Shown here piece after piece: positions 8,933-16,657 of a stretch of DNA of 64,000 nucleotides. Made by a program: the position numbers and the translations under genes. The notes beneath the pieces are model-generated. The model searched no databases and was not told the DNA's origin. It saw only the letters and a program-made list of their open reading frames with translations. Each line of letters opens with the position of its first letter. The first letter of the stretch is position 1. The DNA is from Pseudomonas corrugata (lineage in GTDB: Bacteria > Pseudomonadota > Gammaproteobacteria > Pseudomonadales > Pseudomonadaceae): assembly GCF_001269905.1 (NCBI RefSeq), contig NZ_LHVK01000003.1, forward strand, positions 538,981-602,980. The letters are read 5' to 3'.

Positions 8933-10603
8933 TCATAAATCAGCCATCTCAGGTTTCGCCATCCACTCATGGCCTTTGAGCATTCCCTTCCAATACAGCG
9001 GTGGAAGAATCCGCTCTTTGAGCAGCCATGCCAGCCTCGATGGCCGGGTACCGTCAATCAGCCAGGATGGAAAACTGGGGGCAACCTTGCCGCCATAGGT
9101 GAATTCAGCCAGTACGATCTTGCCGCGTTCAACCGTCAGCGGGCAGGAGCCGTACCCGTCGTAATGGGCGCTGCCTTTCGCTTTCCCCATTGCTGCCAAT
9201 ACATTATGGGCAACGACTGGCGCCTGTTTGCGTGCGGCTGCCGCGGTTTTCGCGTTGCTGGAGTTGGTGGCGTCTCCCAGGGCGTGAATATTTGCCCAGG
9301 TTTTATGACGCAGGGTGGCAGGGTCGACATCAACCCAGCCAGCCGCGTCTGCGAGAGGGCTGACCCGAACGAAATCCGGCGCGATCTGTGGTGGCACCAC
9401 ATGCAGGAGATCAAAGTCGCGCGTAACAAGATGGGCGCTGCCATCCGGATTGACACAGTTGAACGTTGCAGTCCGTGCGGGTCCATTTACGCTGGTGAGG
9501 GTGTTGCCGAAGTTCAGGTCGATACCATAGGCCGCGACGTATTCCATCAATGCAGGCACATAGTCGGGAACGCCGAACAGCACCGCGCCGGCGCTGCGGA
9601 ACTCGATCTCGACTTTGTCCAATACACCAGTACGTTTCCAATGATCGGCAGACAGGTACATTGCTTTTTGCGGCGCCCCGGCACATTTGATTGGCATGGG
9701 CGGTTGCGTGAAGATGGCTCGTCCACCATTCAGTTGCTGCACGAGTTCCCACGTATAAGGCGCAAGGTGATACAGGTAGTTTGAAGTCACGCCGTTGCGA
9801 CCCAGGGTGTCCGACAACCCCTCGATTGCATGCCAATTGAGCTTCAGGCCAGGGCAGACGATCAGTTGCTCATATTTGACGACTCTGCATCCATCAAGAA
9901 TGACGGCATTTCTTTCGGGTTCAAAAGCGGCGACCGCCGACTTGATCCAATGCACACCGCGGGGGATGGTCGTACCCATCGTGCGTGCAGTTTGGGCTGC
10001 ATCGAAGACGCCACAGCCGACAAGTGTCCAGCCAGGCTGATAGTAGTGCACATCTGCCGGGTCGATGATGGCAACGTCGAGTCCTGGGGCTCGTGCCAGC
10101 AAGCTGGATGCCGCCGCAATACCTGCCGCACCGCCCCCGATGATAACCACAGTGTGCTGCGCCTCAGCGACTTCGACCGGCGTGCGTCCCTGATTCACAA
10201 TACGGCGGATGACGCCTTTCATATCGAACCCGGCTTTTTTGGCGGTCTCGACAATGTGGGGCAGGGATTGTTGGCCCGCTTGTGACAGCGCCCACATCGT
10301 TGTCGAGCGCATACCGGAACGGCAGTAGGCCAACACCGGTTTTGGCAGTGTTTCAAGGAGCTTGCCGAAAGCGATGGCTTGCTCGTCGGTGACTTTGCCT
10401 GATTCCGCGGGAAGGTAGTGCGCCTCGAGGCCAAGGGCTTGGGCGGCTCGTTTGATTTCGGCAAATAGGGGTTGGTCGCCTCCTTCGCCATCGGGACGGT
10501 TACACACGATGGCGCGAAAACCGGCGTCTTTCAGTTCTGCCAATTGATTGGGAAAAATCTGTTCTGATACCGACAGTCCAGGTGCAAGGCAACGAATGTC
10601 CAT
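8933..10603 (-). CDS. DUF442 domain fused to sulfide:quinone oxidoreductase
   Basis: A two-domain protein of 556 aa. Residues 1-110 are a DUF442 (protein-tyrosine-phosphatase-like, TIGR01244-type) domain with the active loop YCRSGMRS. From about residue 150 there is a FAD-binding fold (VVIIGGGAAGIAAA) followed by an SQR domain of the type found in human SQOR: the segment IKCAGAPQKAMYLS and the later YGSCPLTV carry the conserved redox cysteines. It should oxidise sulfide to a persulfide and pass electrons to quinone; the DUF442 part may transfer sulfane sulfur. The start at 10603 has GGAG six bases upstream; the longer TTG start is less likely. Confidence 0.85.
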   Translation of the reverse strand: MDIRCLAPGLSVSEQIFPNQLAELKDAGFRAIVCNRPDGEGGDQPLFAEIKRAAQALGLEAHYLPAESGKVTDEQAIAFGKLLETLPKPVLAYCRSGMRSTTMWALSQAGQQSLPHIVETAKKAGFDMKGVIRRIVNQGRTPVEVAEAQHTVVIIGGGAAGIAAASSLLARAPGLDVAIIDPADVHYYQPGWTLVGCGVFDAAQTARTMGTTIPRGVHWIKSAVAAFEPERNAVILDGCRVVKYEQLIVCPGLKLNWHAIEGLSDTLGRNGVTSNYLYHLAPYTWELVQQLNGGRAIFTQPPMPIKCAGAPQKAMYLSADHWKRTGVLDKVEIEFRSAGAVLFGVPDYVPALMEYVAAYGIDLNFGNTLTSVNGPARTATFNCVNPDGSAHLVTRDFDLLHVVPPQIAPDFVRVSPLADAAGWVDVDPATLRHKTWANIHALGDATNSSNAKTAAAARKQAPVVAHNVLAAMGKAKGSAHYDGYGSCPLTVERGKIVLAEFTYGGKVAPSFPSWLIDGTRPSRLAWLLKERILPPLYWKGMLKGHEWMAKPEMADL

Positions 10604-10657
10604 AAGGGTCTCCGTCAAGGGTATTTTTCTTCTGATTTTCTAGGGGGAGGGGCAACG

Positions 10658-11536
10658 TCAGGCGGCGTTGAGCGGGATTTTCAGGTAGCGCGTCCCGTTC
10701 GCTTCAGGCTCAGGCAAATGCCCGGCGCGCATGTTGACCTGAACGGATGGCAGGATCAGTGTTGGCATGTCCATCGACGCATCACGCTTGGTGCGCATCG
10801 CCACGAACTCCTCCTCACTGATGCCATTACGCACATGGACGTTGTGCGCGCGCTGGTCGGCAACGGTACTGACGAACTGCACTTCGCGACCACCAGGCTG
10901 GTAGTCGTGGCACATGTACAACAAGGTGTTGGCCGGCAGACTCAGCACCTTGTTGATTGAATGGAATAACGTACGCGCGTTGCCCCCGGGAAAGTCACAG
11001 CGTGCAGTACCGTAGTCCGGCATAAACAGGGTATCGCCGACGAATGCGGCCGTTTCGGTCCCATCGCTGATCAAATAAGTCATGCAGGCTGGTGTATGGC
11101 CCGGTGTATGGAGCGCGTGGCATTGCAGCGTGCCAATGGCAAACGGTTCGTCATCAACGAACAGGTGATCGAACTGGCTTCCGTCGCGGGCCATACCGCG
11201 ACCTGTATTGAACAGCGTGCCGAACACTTCCTGCACCGTCGAAATCTGGCTACCGATTCCTATTTTTCCACCGAGCTTTTCCTTCAGGTAGGGCGCAGCC
11301 GTCAAGTGGTCTGCATGGACGTGGGTCTCAAGAATCCAGTCGACCCGTGCATTGAGTTCGTTCACCCTCGCAATCAATCTGTCGGCAGACGTTGTGGCGG
11401 TGTGGCCGGATTTGGGATCGTAATCAAGTACGCTGTCGATTACAGCGCAGTGATGGGTGGCCTCATCCAACACAAGATAGCTGACGGTATTGGTAGCAGA
11501 GTCGAAGAATCCTTCGACGTGAAGTTTTATGCTCAT
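10658..11536 (-). CDS. MBL-fold persulfide dioxygenase-like enzyme (first copy)
   Basis: A 292-aa metallo-beta-lactamase-fold enzyme of the ETHE1/Blh group. Visible motifs: THVHADHLTA (about 74-83), HTPGHT, GDTLFMPDYGTARCD and MCHDY, i.e. the histidine and aspartate ligands of the single iron site of persulfide dioxygenases. It is the first gene of the minus-strand sulfur operon, 33 bases downstream of the predicted start of a sigma-54 promoter, with a good GGAG site before the ATG at 11536. The SQR fusion follows after 54 bases, so persulfide made by SQR would be oxidised to sulfite here. Confidence 0.87.
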   Translation of the reverse strand: MSIKLHVEGFFDSATNTVSYLVLDEATHHCAVIDSVLDYDPKSGHTATTSADRLIARVNELNARVDWILETHVHADHLTAAPYLKEKLGGKIGIGSQISTVQEVFGTLFNTGRGMARDGSQFDHLFVDDEPFAIGTLQCHALHTPGHTPACMTYLISDGTETAAFVGDTLFMPDYGTARCDFPGGNARTLFHSINKVLSLPANTLLYMCHDYQPGGREVQFVSTVADQRAHNVHVRNGISEEEFVAMRTKRDASMDMPTLILPSVQVNMRAGHLPEPEANGTRYLKIPLNAA

Positions 11537-11579
11537 GACCTGTCTCCTTAGGGGCTTTACCCAGCCTAAGGACTGACAT

Positions 11580-11595
11580 AGCAATAAGTCTGCCA
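11580..11595 (-). promoter_or_regulatory. Sigma-54 (-24/-12) promoter of the sulfur operon
   Basis: On the minus strand the site reads TGGCAGACTTATTGCT. GG and GC are exactly 12 bases apart, and it matches the RpoN consensus TGGCAC-N5-TTGCW at nearly all key positions. The expected transcript start is near 11569, leaving a 33-base leader before the dioxygenase ATG. A divergent RpoN activator gene and dyad sites lie 100-150 bases upstream, as expected for this promoter class. Confidence 0.82.
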
Positions 11596-11692
11596 GACCG
11601 GATCGGTACGAAAATTAAGTCTTATCTATTTGATTTTATTGGTTTTTATTTTTCGTGAAGTAGTCTGACTCTTTCAATATTCACTTGGATTT

Positions 11693-11733
11693 ACTGCCAT
11701 TGGCAGTCCGTGTTGACAGAGGTGGCAGTGCCA
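11693..11733. promoter_or_regulatory. Putative activator (FisR) binding dyads upstream of the sulfur operon
   Basis: ACTGCCATTGGCAGT (11693-11707) is a near-perfect palindrome, and TGGCAGTGCCA (11723-11733) is a second dyad. Both use the half-site TGGCAG. They lie 100-140 bases upstream of the minus-strand sigma-54 promoter, the usual enhancer distance, and just upstream of the regulator's own start, so they may also control it. The same half-sites recur before the cyd operon. Confidence 0.7.
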
Positions 11734-11764
11734 TTACAGGATGGATGGAATATCAGGAGCCACG

Positions 11765-13090
11765 ATGAAAACTATCCTGCCCACCCCAACCCACTCACTC
11801 CCGCACTCGGAACAAGTGCAGTCACTTGTTTCGTTTCTTGAGCACGAATCCCAGCCAATGATCGTGCTCGATCCGGACTACAACATCCTGGCTGCCAACA
11901 CGGCCTATCAACGGCAGTTTGGCAGCGCTGACAAACCCTTTATCGGTCATAAGTGTTATCAAATCTCACACCATTACGACGTACCTTGTGATCAGGCGGG
12001 TGAGAATTGCCCGATGAAAAAAGCGCAGGAAATGCGCGGACCGGATCGTGTCCTGCACATTCACCACACGCCTCGTGGGCCTGAGCATGTCGACGTCGAG
12101 TTGCGTCCGATCCTAGACGAACACGGTGTTATTACTGCCTACGTGGAGCGTCTCACCCTGGTCCGCAGTGCCTATGCGCGACCCAGCAATGAGGGGCTTG
12201 TCGGCTGCTCACCCGCCTTCAACCGTGCCCTGTCGGAGCTGCAGCGGGTGGCACCATCAATGCTGCCAGTGCTGTTGCTGGGTGAATCCGGTACGGGCAA
12301 AGAGCTGTTTGCCCGCGCCGTACATGAAACCAGCGAGCGGGCCACTGGACCCTTTGTCGTCGTTGATTGCTCTGGATTGACCGAAACGTTATTCGAGAGC
12401 GAACTGTTCGGCCATGAAAAAGGAGCATTCACCGGTGCCACCACGCGTAAGCCTGGCCTGGTTGAAACTGCCCAAGGCGGCACATTGTTCCTCGATGAAA
12501 TTGGCGATGTTCCACTGGCCATGCAAGTGAAGTTGTTGCGCCTGATCGAATCGGGCACTTATCGCCGTGTCGGGAGTGTCGAAACCCTTCATGCCAACTT
12601 CAGGTTGATTGCTGCGACCCACAAACCACTGGAAAAGATGATGGAGAAGGGGGAGTTCAGACAGGATCTGTACTACCGCATCAGCGCCTTTCCAATTCAA
12701 CTACCGCCCTTGCGTAACCGAGTGGAAGACATTGGTCTGCTTGTAAATTCATTTCTGCAACGTGTCGGTACAGGCAAGCGCCGACTGACGATAGATGCAG
12801 ATGCTTTAATGCAATTGCAGCGGTATGCCTGGCCCGGCAATATTCGTGAATTACGCAACGTTCTGGAAAGAGCCAGTCTGTTTGCTGACGATGGGGTGAT
12901 CCGCTCCATACATTTGCCCCCGGTATCCGTGGCGGCGTCTGCTCAGTCCGCTCCTTCAACTGCTTTCGACGGCAACTCGCTGACACAGGAACTGGCAACT
13001 TTCAAAGGTACTCGCAGTGAGCTGGCCAGGCACCTGGGTATTAGCGAACGGACGTTGTACCGACGATTGAAAGAGCAAGGTCTGGCCTAG
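11765..13090 (+). CDS. fisR: FisR-like sigma-54-dependent activator sensing sulfane sulfur
   Basis: Transcription activator of 441 aa with three parts: an N-terminal PAS-like sensory domain (about 25-130), a central AAA+ domain with Walker A GESGTGKE and the sigma-54 contact loop GAFTGA, and a C-terminal Fis-type helix-turn-helix ([18 protein letters not shown]). The sensory domain has cysteines at 64, 75 and 82. Their spacing (11 and 7) equals that of Cys53, Cys64 and Cys71 reported for FisR of Cupriavidus, which detects polysulfide and activates sqr-pdo genes. It is divergent from exactly such genes. The start at 11765 has AGGAG five bases upstream. Family is certain; the FisR assignment is strong inference. 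Confidence 0.85.
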   Translation: MKTILPTPTHSLPHSEQVQSLVSFLEHESQPMIVLDPDYNILAANTAYQRQFGSADKPFIGHKCYQISHHYDVPCDQAGENCPMKKAQEMRGPDRVLHIHHTPRGPEHVDVELRPILDEHGVITAYVERLTLVRSAYARPSNEGLVGCSPAFNRALSELQRVAPSMLPVLLLGESGTGKELFARAVHETSERATGPFVVVDCSGLTETLFESELFGHEKGAFTGATTRKPGLVETAQGGTLFLDEIGDVPLAMQVKLLRLIESGTYRRVGSVETLHANFRLIAATHKPLEKMMEKGEFRQDLYYRISAFPIQLPPLRNRVEDIGLLVNSFLQRVGTGKRRLTIDADALMQLQRYAWPGNIRELRNVLERASLFADDGVIRSIHLPPVSVAASAQSAPSTAFDGNSLTQELATFKGTRSELARHLGISERTLYRRLKEQGLA

Positions 13091-13111
13091 TAACAAGTGT
13101 TCAAGCGCAAG

Positions 13112-13147
13112 ACTGCCAATGACTGCCAGCCCTGGCAGATTGGCAGT
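13112..13147. promoter_or_regulatory. Putative activator (FisR) binding dyad upstream of the cyd operon
   Basis: A 36-base inverted repeat made of ACTGCCAAT, CTGCCA, a short GCCC-type centre, TGGCAG and ATTGGCAGT. It uses the same TGGCAG half-site as the dyads at 11693-11733 and lies about 90-125 bases upstream of the sigma-54 promoter of cydP. It could alternatively act as a stem-loop ending the regulator transcript, but there is no T-run. Confidence 0.7.
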
Positions 13148-13235
13148 GCATTAGCCCTGCCGAGGCATCTTGCGTATCACCGATCTAGTGGTTAACTGAC
13201 TGTTTTAAAAAAGAAAAAATACAACTGCTTGCCCT

Positions 13236-13251
13236 TGGCATGCCCTGTGCT
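13236..13251 (+). promoter_or_regulatory. Sigma-54 (-24/-12) promoter of the cyd operon
   Basis: The site TGGCATGCCCTGTGCT has GG and GC exactly 12 bases apart and differs from the RpoN consensus at two positions. The predicted transcript start is near 13262, only two bases before the cydP ATG, so the first gene would be read from an almost leaderless message. The enhancer-like dyad at 13112-13147 is at a suitable distance. Confidence 0.72.
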
Positions 13252-13263
13252 ATCTGCATAGTC

Positions 13264-13440
13264 ATGACCATTTCCGACAAACGACTGCGACGCCAACTGC
13301 TCACGGCAGTAGTGATCAAACTACTGGTGCTGACAGTGTTGTGGTGGATGTTCATCCGGGATTCGCGCGTTAGCGTCGATTCGAACACTATCGGCGACAG
13401 GTTCGGCGTACCCACCTCGACTCAAGGGGCAAGCAAGTGA
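13264..13440 (+). CDS. cydP: Cytochrome bd oxidase small subunit CydP
   Basis: A 58-aa protein with one hydrophobic segment (about 15-35, ending WWMFIRD) preceded by a basic stretch KRLRRQ, the layout of CydP, a small protein encoded directly before cydA in many proteobacteria. The ATG at 13264 fits the family's N-terminus (MTISDKRLRRQL). Its stop overlaps the cydA GTG start by two bases. It probably assists assembly or stability of the bd oxidase in the inner membrane. No Shine-Dalgarno site is seen, in keeping with the nearly leaderless transcript predicted from the sigma-54 site. Confidence 0.8.
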   Translation: MTISDKRLRRQLLTAVVIKLLVLTVLWWMFIRDSRVSVDSNTIGDRFGVPTSTQGASK

Positions 13441-15008
13441 TTTCAGAACACCTGGTGGATTTGTCTCGGCTGCAGTTTGCAGCCACCGCGCTTTACCACT
13501 TTCTTTTTGTACCGCTCACGGTTGGCATGGTTTGGCTGCTGGTCATCATGGAAAGTGTCTATGTGATGACCGGTAATGTCATCTGGAAGGACATGACGCG
13601 TTTCTGGGGCAAGCTGTTCGGCATCAACTTTGCCTTGGGGGTGACCACGGGCATCACTCTGGAATTTCAGTTCGGTACGAACTGGGCGTACTACTCGCAT
13701 TACGTCGGCGATATTTTCGGAGCCCCGCTGGCAATCGAAGGCTTGATGGCGTTCTTTCTTGAATCGACCATGATCGGCCTGTTCTTCTTTGGTTGGGATC
13801 GTCTGAAGAAAGAGCACCATTTACTGGTCACGTTGCTGATGGCGATTGGCACAAACCTTTCAGCGTTGTGGATTTTGATCGCCAATGGATGGATGCAGAA
13901 CCCGGTGGGTTCAGAATTCAGTTACATCACCATGCGCATGGAGGTGGTTGATTTCTGGGCGGTGGTTTTCAATCCAGTGGCGCAGGCCAAGTTCGTACAC
14001 ACCGTCTCAGCCGGTTACGTCACCGGCTCGATGTTTGTGCTGTCGATTTCCAGTTGGTATTTGCTCAAGAATCGTGATGTCGAGTTTGCCAAACGCAGCT
14101 TCCGGGTGGCGGCAGCCTTTGGCCTGGCATCGGTGCTGAGTGTGATCGTACTGGGTGATGAGTCTGGTTACACGGTGGGTGAGGCACAGCAAACAAAAAT
14201 GGCTGCCATGGAGGCCATGTGGGAAACCAAGCCTGCACCGGCAGGCCTGACGTTGGTGGCCAGTATCAATGAAGCCGAGTCCAAAAATAACTGGGAAGTC
14301 GAAGTGCCTTGGTTGATGGGCCTCATTGGCACACGATCAGTCAGCAAGCAGATTCCAGGCATTCATGAGATTAAGGAAAAGAACCGCGCTCGAATTCTCC
14401 GAGGCATTACCGCCGTCAATGCTCTTGAAGCCGTCAGGGCCAATCGCACCGATTCAGCAGCGCTCAATACATTCGAGAAATACCAGGCCGATCTGGGCTT
14501 CGGCCTGTTGCTCAAGAAGTATGTCGAGGACGTCAACCAGGCTACGCCGGCCATTATCGAAAAGGCTGTGAACGATACGGTGCCGCGCGTGACGCCCATG
14601 TTCTGGGCGTTCAGGATCATGGTATGTCTCGGCTTTGCCATGCTTATGCTCTTCGGGCTTGCCTTCTGGAGCACCCTGAAGTCGACCTGCACGCGCCGCC
14701 GCTGGCTACTGCGTTGGGCGCTCTGCATGCTGCCTGCGCCATGGATTGCCTGTGAGCTTGGCTGGTTCGTCGCTGAATACGGCCGCCAGCCTTGGACCAT
14801 ATACGGCGTGCTGCCGACCCACATGAGCGTATCCACGCTCAGCGTCAACAACCTCTATGGCTCGCTGGCGGGATTCATCGTTTTCTACACCGTGCTGCTG
14901 GTGGTTGAAATGTTCCTGATGGTCAAGTTTGCCCGTCAAGGTCCAGGCAGCCTCGGCACCGGCCGTTATGTTCACGATGCCCATTTGAAGGAACTCCTCC
15001 ATGCTTGA
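13437..15008 (+). CDS. cydA: Cytochrome bd ubiquinol oxidase subunit I (long Q-loop type)
   Basis: Quinol-oxidising, heme-carrying subunit of 523 aa. Recognised landmarks are SRLQFAATALYHFLF (His21, the expected heme ligand), the quinol-loop GDESGYTVGEAQQTKMAA and the signature GWFVAEYGRQPW. The Q-loop is long, as in E. coli CydA, and aligns over its length with it; the oxidase usual in pseudomonads (CioA) has a short loop. Start is GTG at 13437 with AGGGG upstream. It reduces oxygen to water with quinol and is known in this family to resist sulfide and cyanide better than heme-copper oxidases. First large subunit of cydPABX-ybgE. Confidence 0.96.
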   Translation: MISEHLVDLSRLQFAATALYHFLFVPLTVGMVWLLVIMESVYVMTGNVIWKDMTRFWGKLFGINFALGVTTGITLEFQFGTNWAYYSHYVGDIFGAPLAIEGLMAFFLESTMIGLFFFGWDRLKKEHHLLVTLLMAIGTNLSALWILIANGWMQNPVGSEFSYITMRMEVVDFWAVVFNPVAQAKFVHTVSAGYVTGSMFVLSISSWYLLKNRDVEFAKRSFRVAAAFGLASVLSVIVLGDESGYTVGEAQQTKMAAMEAMWETKPAPAGLTLVASINEAESKNNWEVEVPWLMGLIGTRSVSKQIPGIHEIKEKNRARILRGITAVNALEAVRANRTDSAALNTFEKYQADLGFGLLLKKYVEDVNQATPAIIEKAVNDTVPRVTPMFWAFRIMVCLGFAMLMLFGLAFWSTLKSTCTRRRWLLRWALCMLPAPWIACELGWFVAEYGRQPWTIYGVLPTHMSVSTLSVNNLYGSLAGFIVFYTVLLVVEMFLMVKFARQGPGSLGTGRYVHDAHLKELLHA

Positions 15009-16137
15009 TTACTTCACCCTGAAAATTATCTGGTGGGCGCTGGTCGGTGTGCTGCTGATCGGCTTCGCCATCATGGATGGCCACGATATGGGAGTTGGCA
15101 CGCTGCTGCCATTTGTTGGCCGCAATGACATGGAGCGTCGCGTCGTCATCAATACCGTCGGTCCGCATTGGGATGGGAATCAGGTTTGGTTCATCACTGC
15201 GGGCGGCGCATTGTTCGCGGCATGGCCTGTGGTGTATGCCACAGCGTTCAGCGGTTTCTATTGGGCAATGATTCTGGTCCTCTGGGCGTTGTTCTTCCGC
15301 CCCGTGGGTTTTGACTATCGCAGCAAGATCCACAACTCCACCTGGCGTAGCACTTGGGACTGGGGACTCTTCGTGGGTGGGGCAGTGCCGCCTCTGGTGT
15401 TCGGGATTGCGTTTGGAAACCTTCTGCAAGGTGTACCTTTCCACTTCAACGATTTTCTGGTGTCGACCTACACCGGCAGTTTCTGGCAACTGCTCAATCC
15501 CTTCGCGTTACTTACCGGTGCTGTGAGCGGTGCAATGATCACTCTGCAAGGCGGTGCTTATCTGGCACATCGCACTGAGGGTGTTATCCAGGCAAGGGCA
15601 ATCAAAGGCGGGGTGGGTGCAGCGGTCGTGCTGGTGTGTACCTTCCTGGTTGCCGGCATCTGGCTGCAATGGATCGATGGCTACCGCATCACGTCCGTGG
15701 TTGATACAGCGGGACTGCCCGACATTCTCGGCAAATCCGTGGTACGCGAAGCTGGAGCCTGGATGGACAACTATGGCCACTATCCTTTGCTGTGGTTACT
15801 GCCCGCATTGGGATTGAGTGGCGCAGCAGGCGCTGCTTTGTTGTTGATGGTGCGACGTACACTTTCAGCGTTTATTGCGTCATCGCTCGCGGTCATCGGT
15901 GTTATCAGCACGGCAGGTATATCGATGTTTCCGTTCGTTATGCCGTCATCCACGATGCCTGCAGCGAGTCTTACGGTGTGGGACAGCGTCTCCAGTCACT
16001 TGAGCCTGACCATCATGTTCTGGGCCACGCTGATCTTCATGCCACTGATTGTGCTTTATACCTCTTGGGCTTACCGCGTCATGCGGGGCAAGGTAACCAT
16101 CGCGCAGATCAAAGCCAACGAACATTCGGCCTATTAA
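15001..16137 (+). CDS. cydB: Cytochrome bd ubiquinol oxidase subunit II
   Basis: A 378-aa integral membrane subunit that pairs with CydA. Signature segments are GFAIMDGHDMGVG (about 22-34) and GPHWDGNQVWFITAGGALFAAWP (about 54-76), followed by multiple hydrophobic helices. The ATG at 15001 overlaps the end of cydA by eight bases, so the two subunits are translationally coupled. Length and motifs match the E. coli-type protein. Confidence 0.96.
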   Translation: MLDYFTLKIIWWALVGVLLIGFAIMDGHDMGVGTLLPFVGRNDMERRVVINTVGPHWDGNQVWFITAGGALFAAWPVVYATAFSGFYWAMILVLWALFFRPVGFDYRSKIHNSTWRSTWDWGLFVGGAVPPLVFGIAFGNLLQGVPFHFNDFLVSTYTGSFWQLLNPFALLTGAVSGAMITLQGGAYLAHRTEGVIQARAIKGGVGAAVVLVCTFLVAGIWLQWIDGYRITSVVDTAGLPDILGKSVVREAGAWMDNYGHYPLLWLLPALGLSGAAGAALLLMVRRTLSAFIASSLAVIGVISTAGISMFPFVMPSSTMPAASLTVWDSVSSHLSLTIMFWATLIFMPLIVLYTSWAYRVMRGKVTIAQIKANEHSAY

Positions 16138-16159
16138 TGCCGGCAAAGGAGTCATGAAC

Positions 16160-16282
16160 ATGTGGTATTTCGCCTGGATGCTGGGTGTCGGTTTTGCGTT
16201 GCTACTGGCTATTCTCAATGCGATGTGGGGCGAGAACGAAGTCGGCCGAGCCTCGAGTGACAACGAGGAGGCACGGTCATGA
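16160..16282 (+). CDS. cydX: Cytochrome bd oxidase accessory subunit CydX
   Basis: A 40-aa single-helix protein starting MWYFAWMLGVGFA, almost the same as the E. coli CydX start MWYFAWILG, with a charged tail. AAAGGAG lies eight bases before the ATG at 16160; another ATG six bases upstream (16154) is too close to that site. CydX binds the CydAB dimer and is needed for stable heme d activity. Its stop overlaps the next start as ATGA. Confidence 0.9.
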   Translation: MWYFAWMLGVGFALLLAILNAMWGENEVGRASSDNEEARS

Positions 16283-16566
16283 TGCCGCGTGTCGCTGACC
16301 CACAACCGATCTCACAGATTCGTTTGCCGAGTCTGGTTATCGCTATAGCAATCATGCTTGCATGTACGCTCTATCCTCCCATGATGGCTGCTGCCGATGG
16401 CAGGCCGGATCATGCTCTGGCGACAGCATTGTTCGCAGCCATGAGTGTGGCTTTTGTGAGAGGTGTGGGATTTGTTCCGCGGACGCTCGTGTGGCGTTGG
16501 CTTTTCTCAGGCTGGACCTGCCTTGCGACGCTTGCAGTTGCTGGCTGGGTAAGGTTTCTACATTGA
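16279..16566 (+). CDS. ybgE: Cyd operon protein YbgE
   Basis: A 95-aa membrane protein with hydrophobic segments at about 17-37, 45-60 and 75-92. The segment VRGVGFVPRTLVWRWLFSGW resembles the VHGIGFRP-type motif of YbgE, a small protein encoded at the end of cyd operons in gammaproteobacteria; its function is unclear. It overlaps cydX by four bases, which supports the call. Confidence 0.75.
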   Translation: MMPRVADPQPISQIRLPSLVIAIAIMLACTLYPPMMAAADGRPDHALATALFAAMSVAFVRGVGFVPRTLVWRWLFSGWTCLATLAVAGWVRFLH

Positions 16567-16595
16567 GGACTGGCGACAAGAGAGGATGCAGCGTC

Positions 16596-16642
16596 ACCAA
16601 GCTATAACATGACGACACTCGTGCAGTCAGGGATAGCTTGGT
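16596..16642. terminator. Possible bidirectional terminator between ybgE and tsdA
   Basis: A perfect 10-bp inverted repeat (ACCAAGCTAT at 16596-16605 with ATAGCTTGGT at 16633-16642) encloses a 27-base loop and is followed by TTCGTTTG. It sits between two convergent operons. The loop is long for a classical terminator, so the call is tentative. Confidence 0.45.
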
Positions 16643-16657
16643 TTCGTTTGAGCTGAC

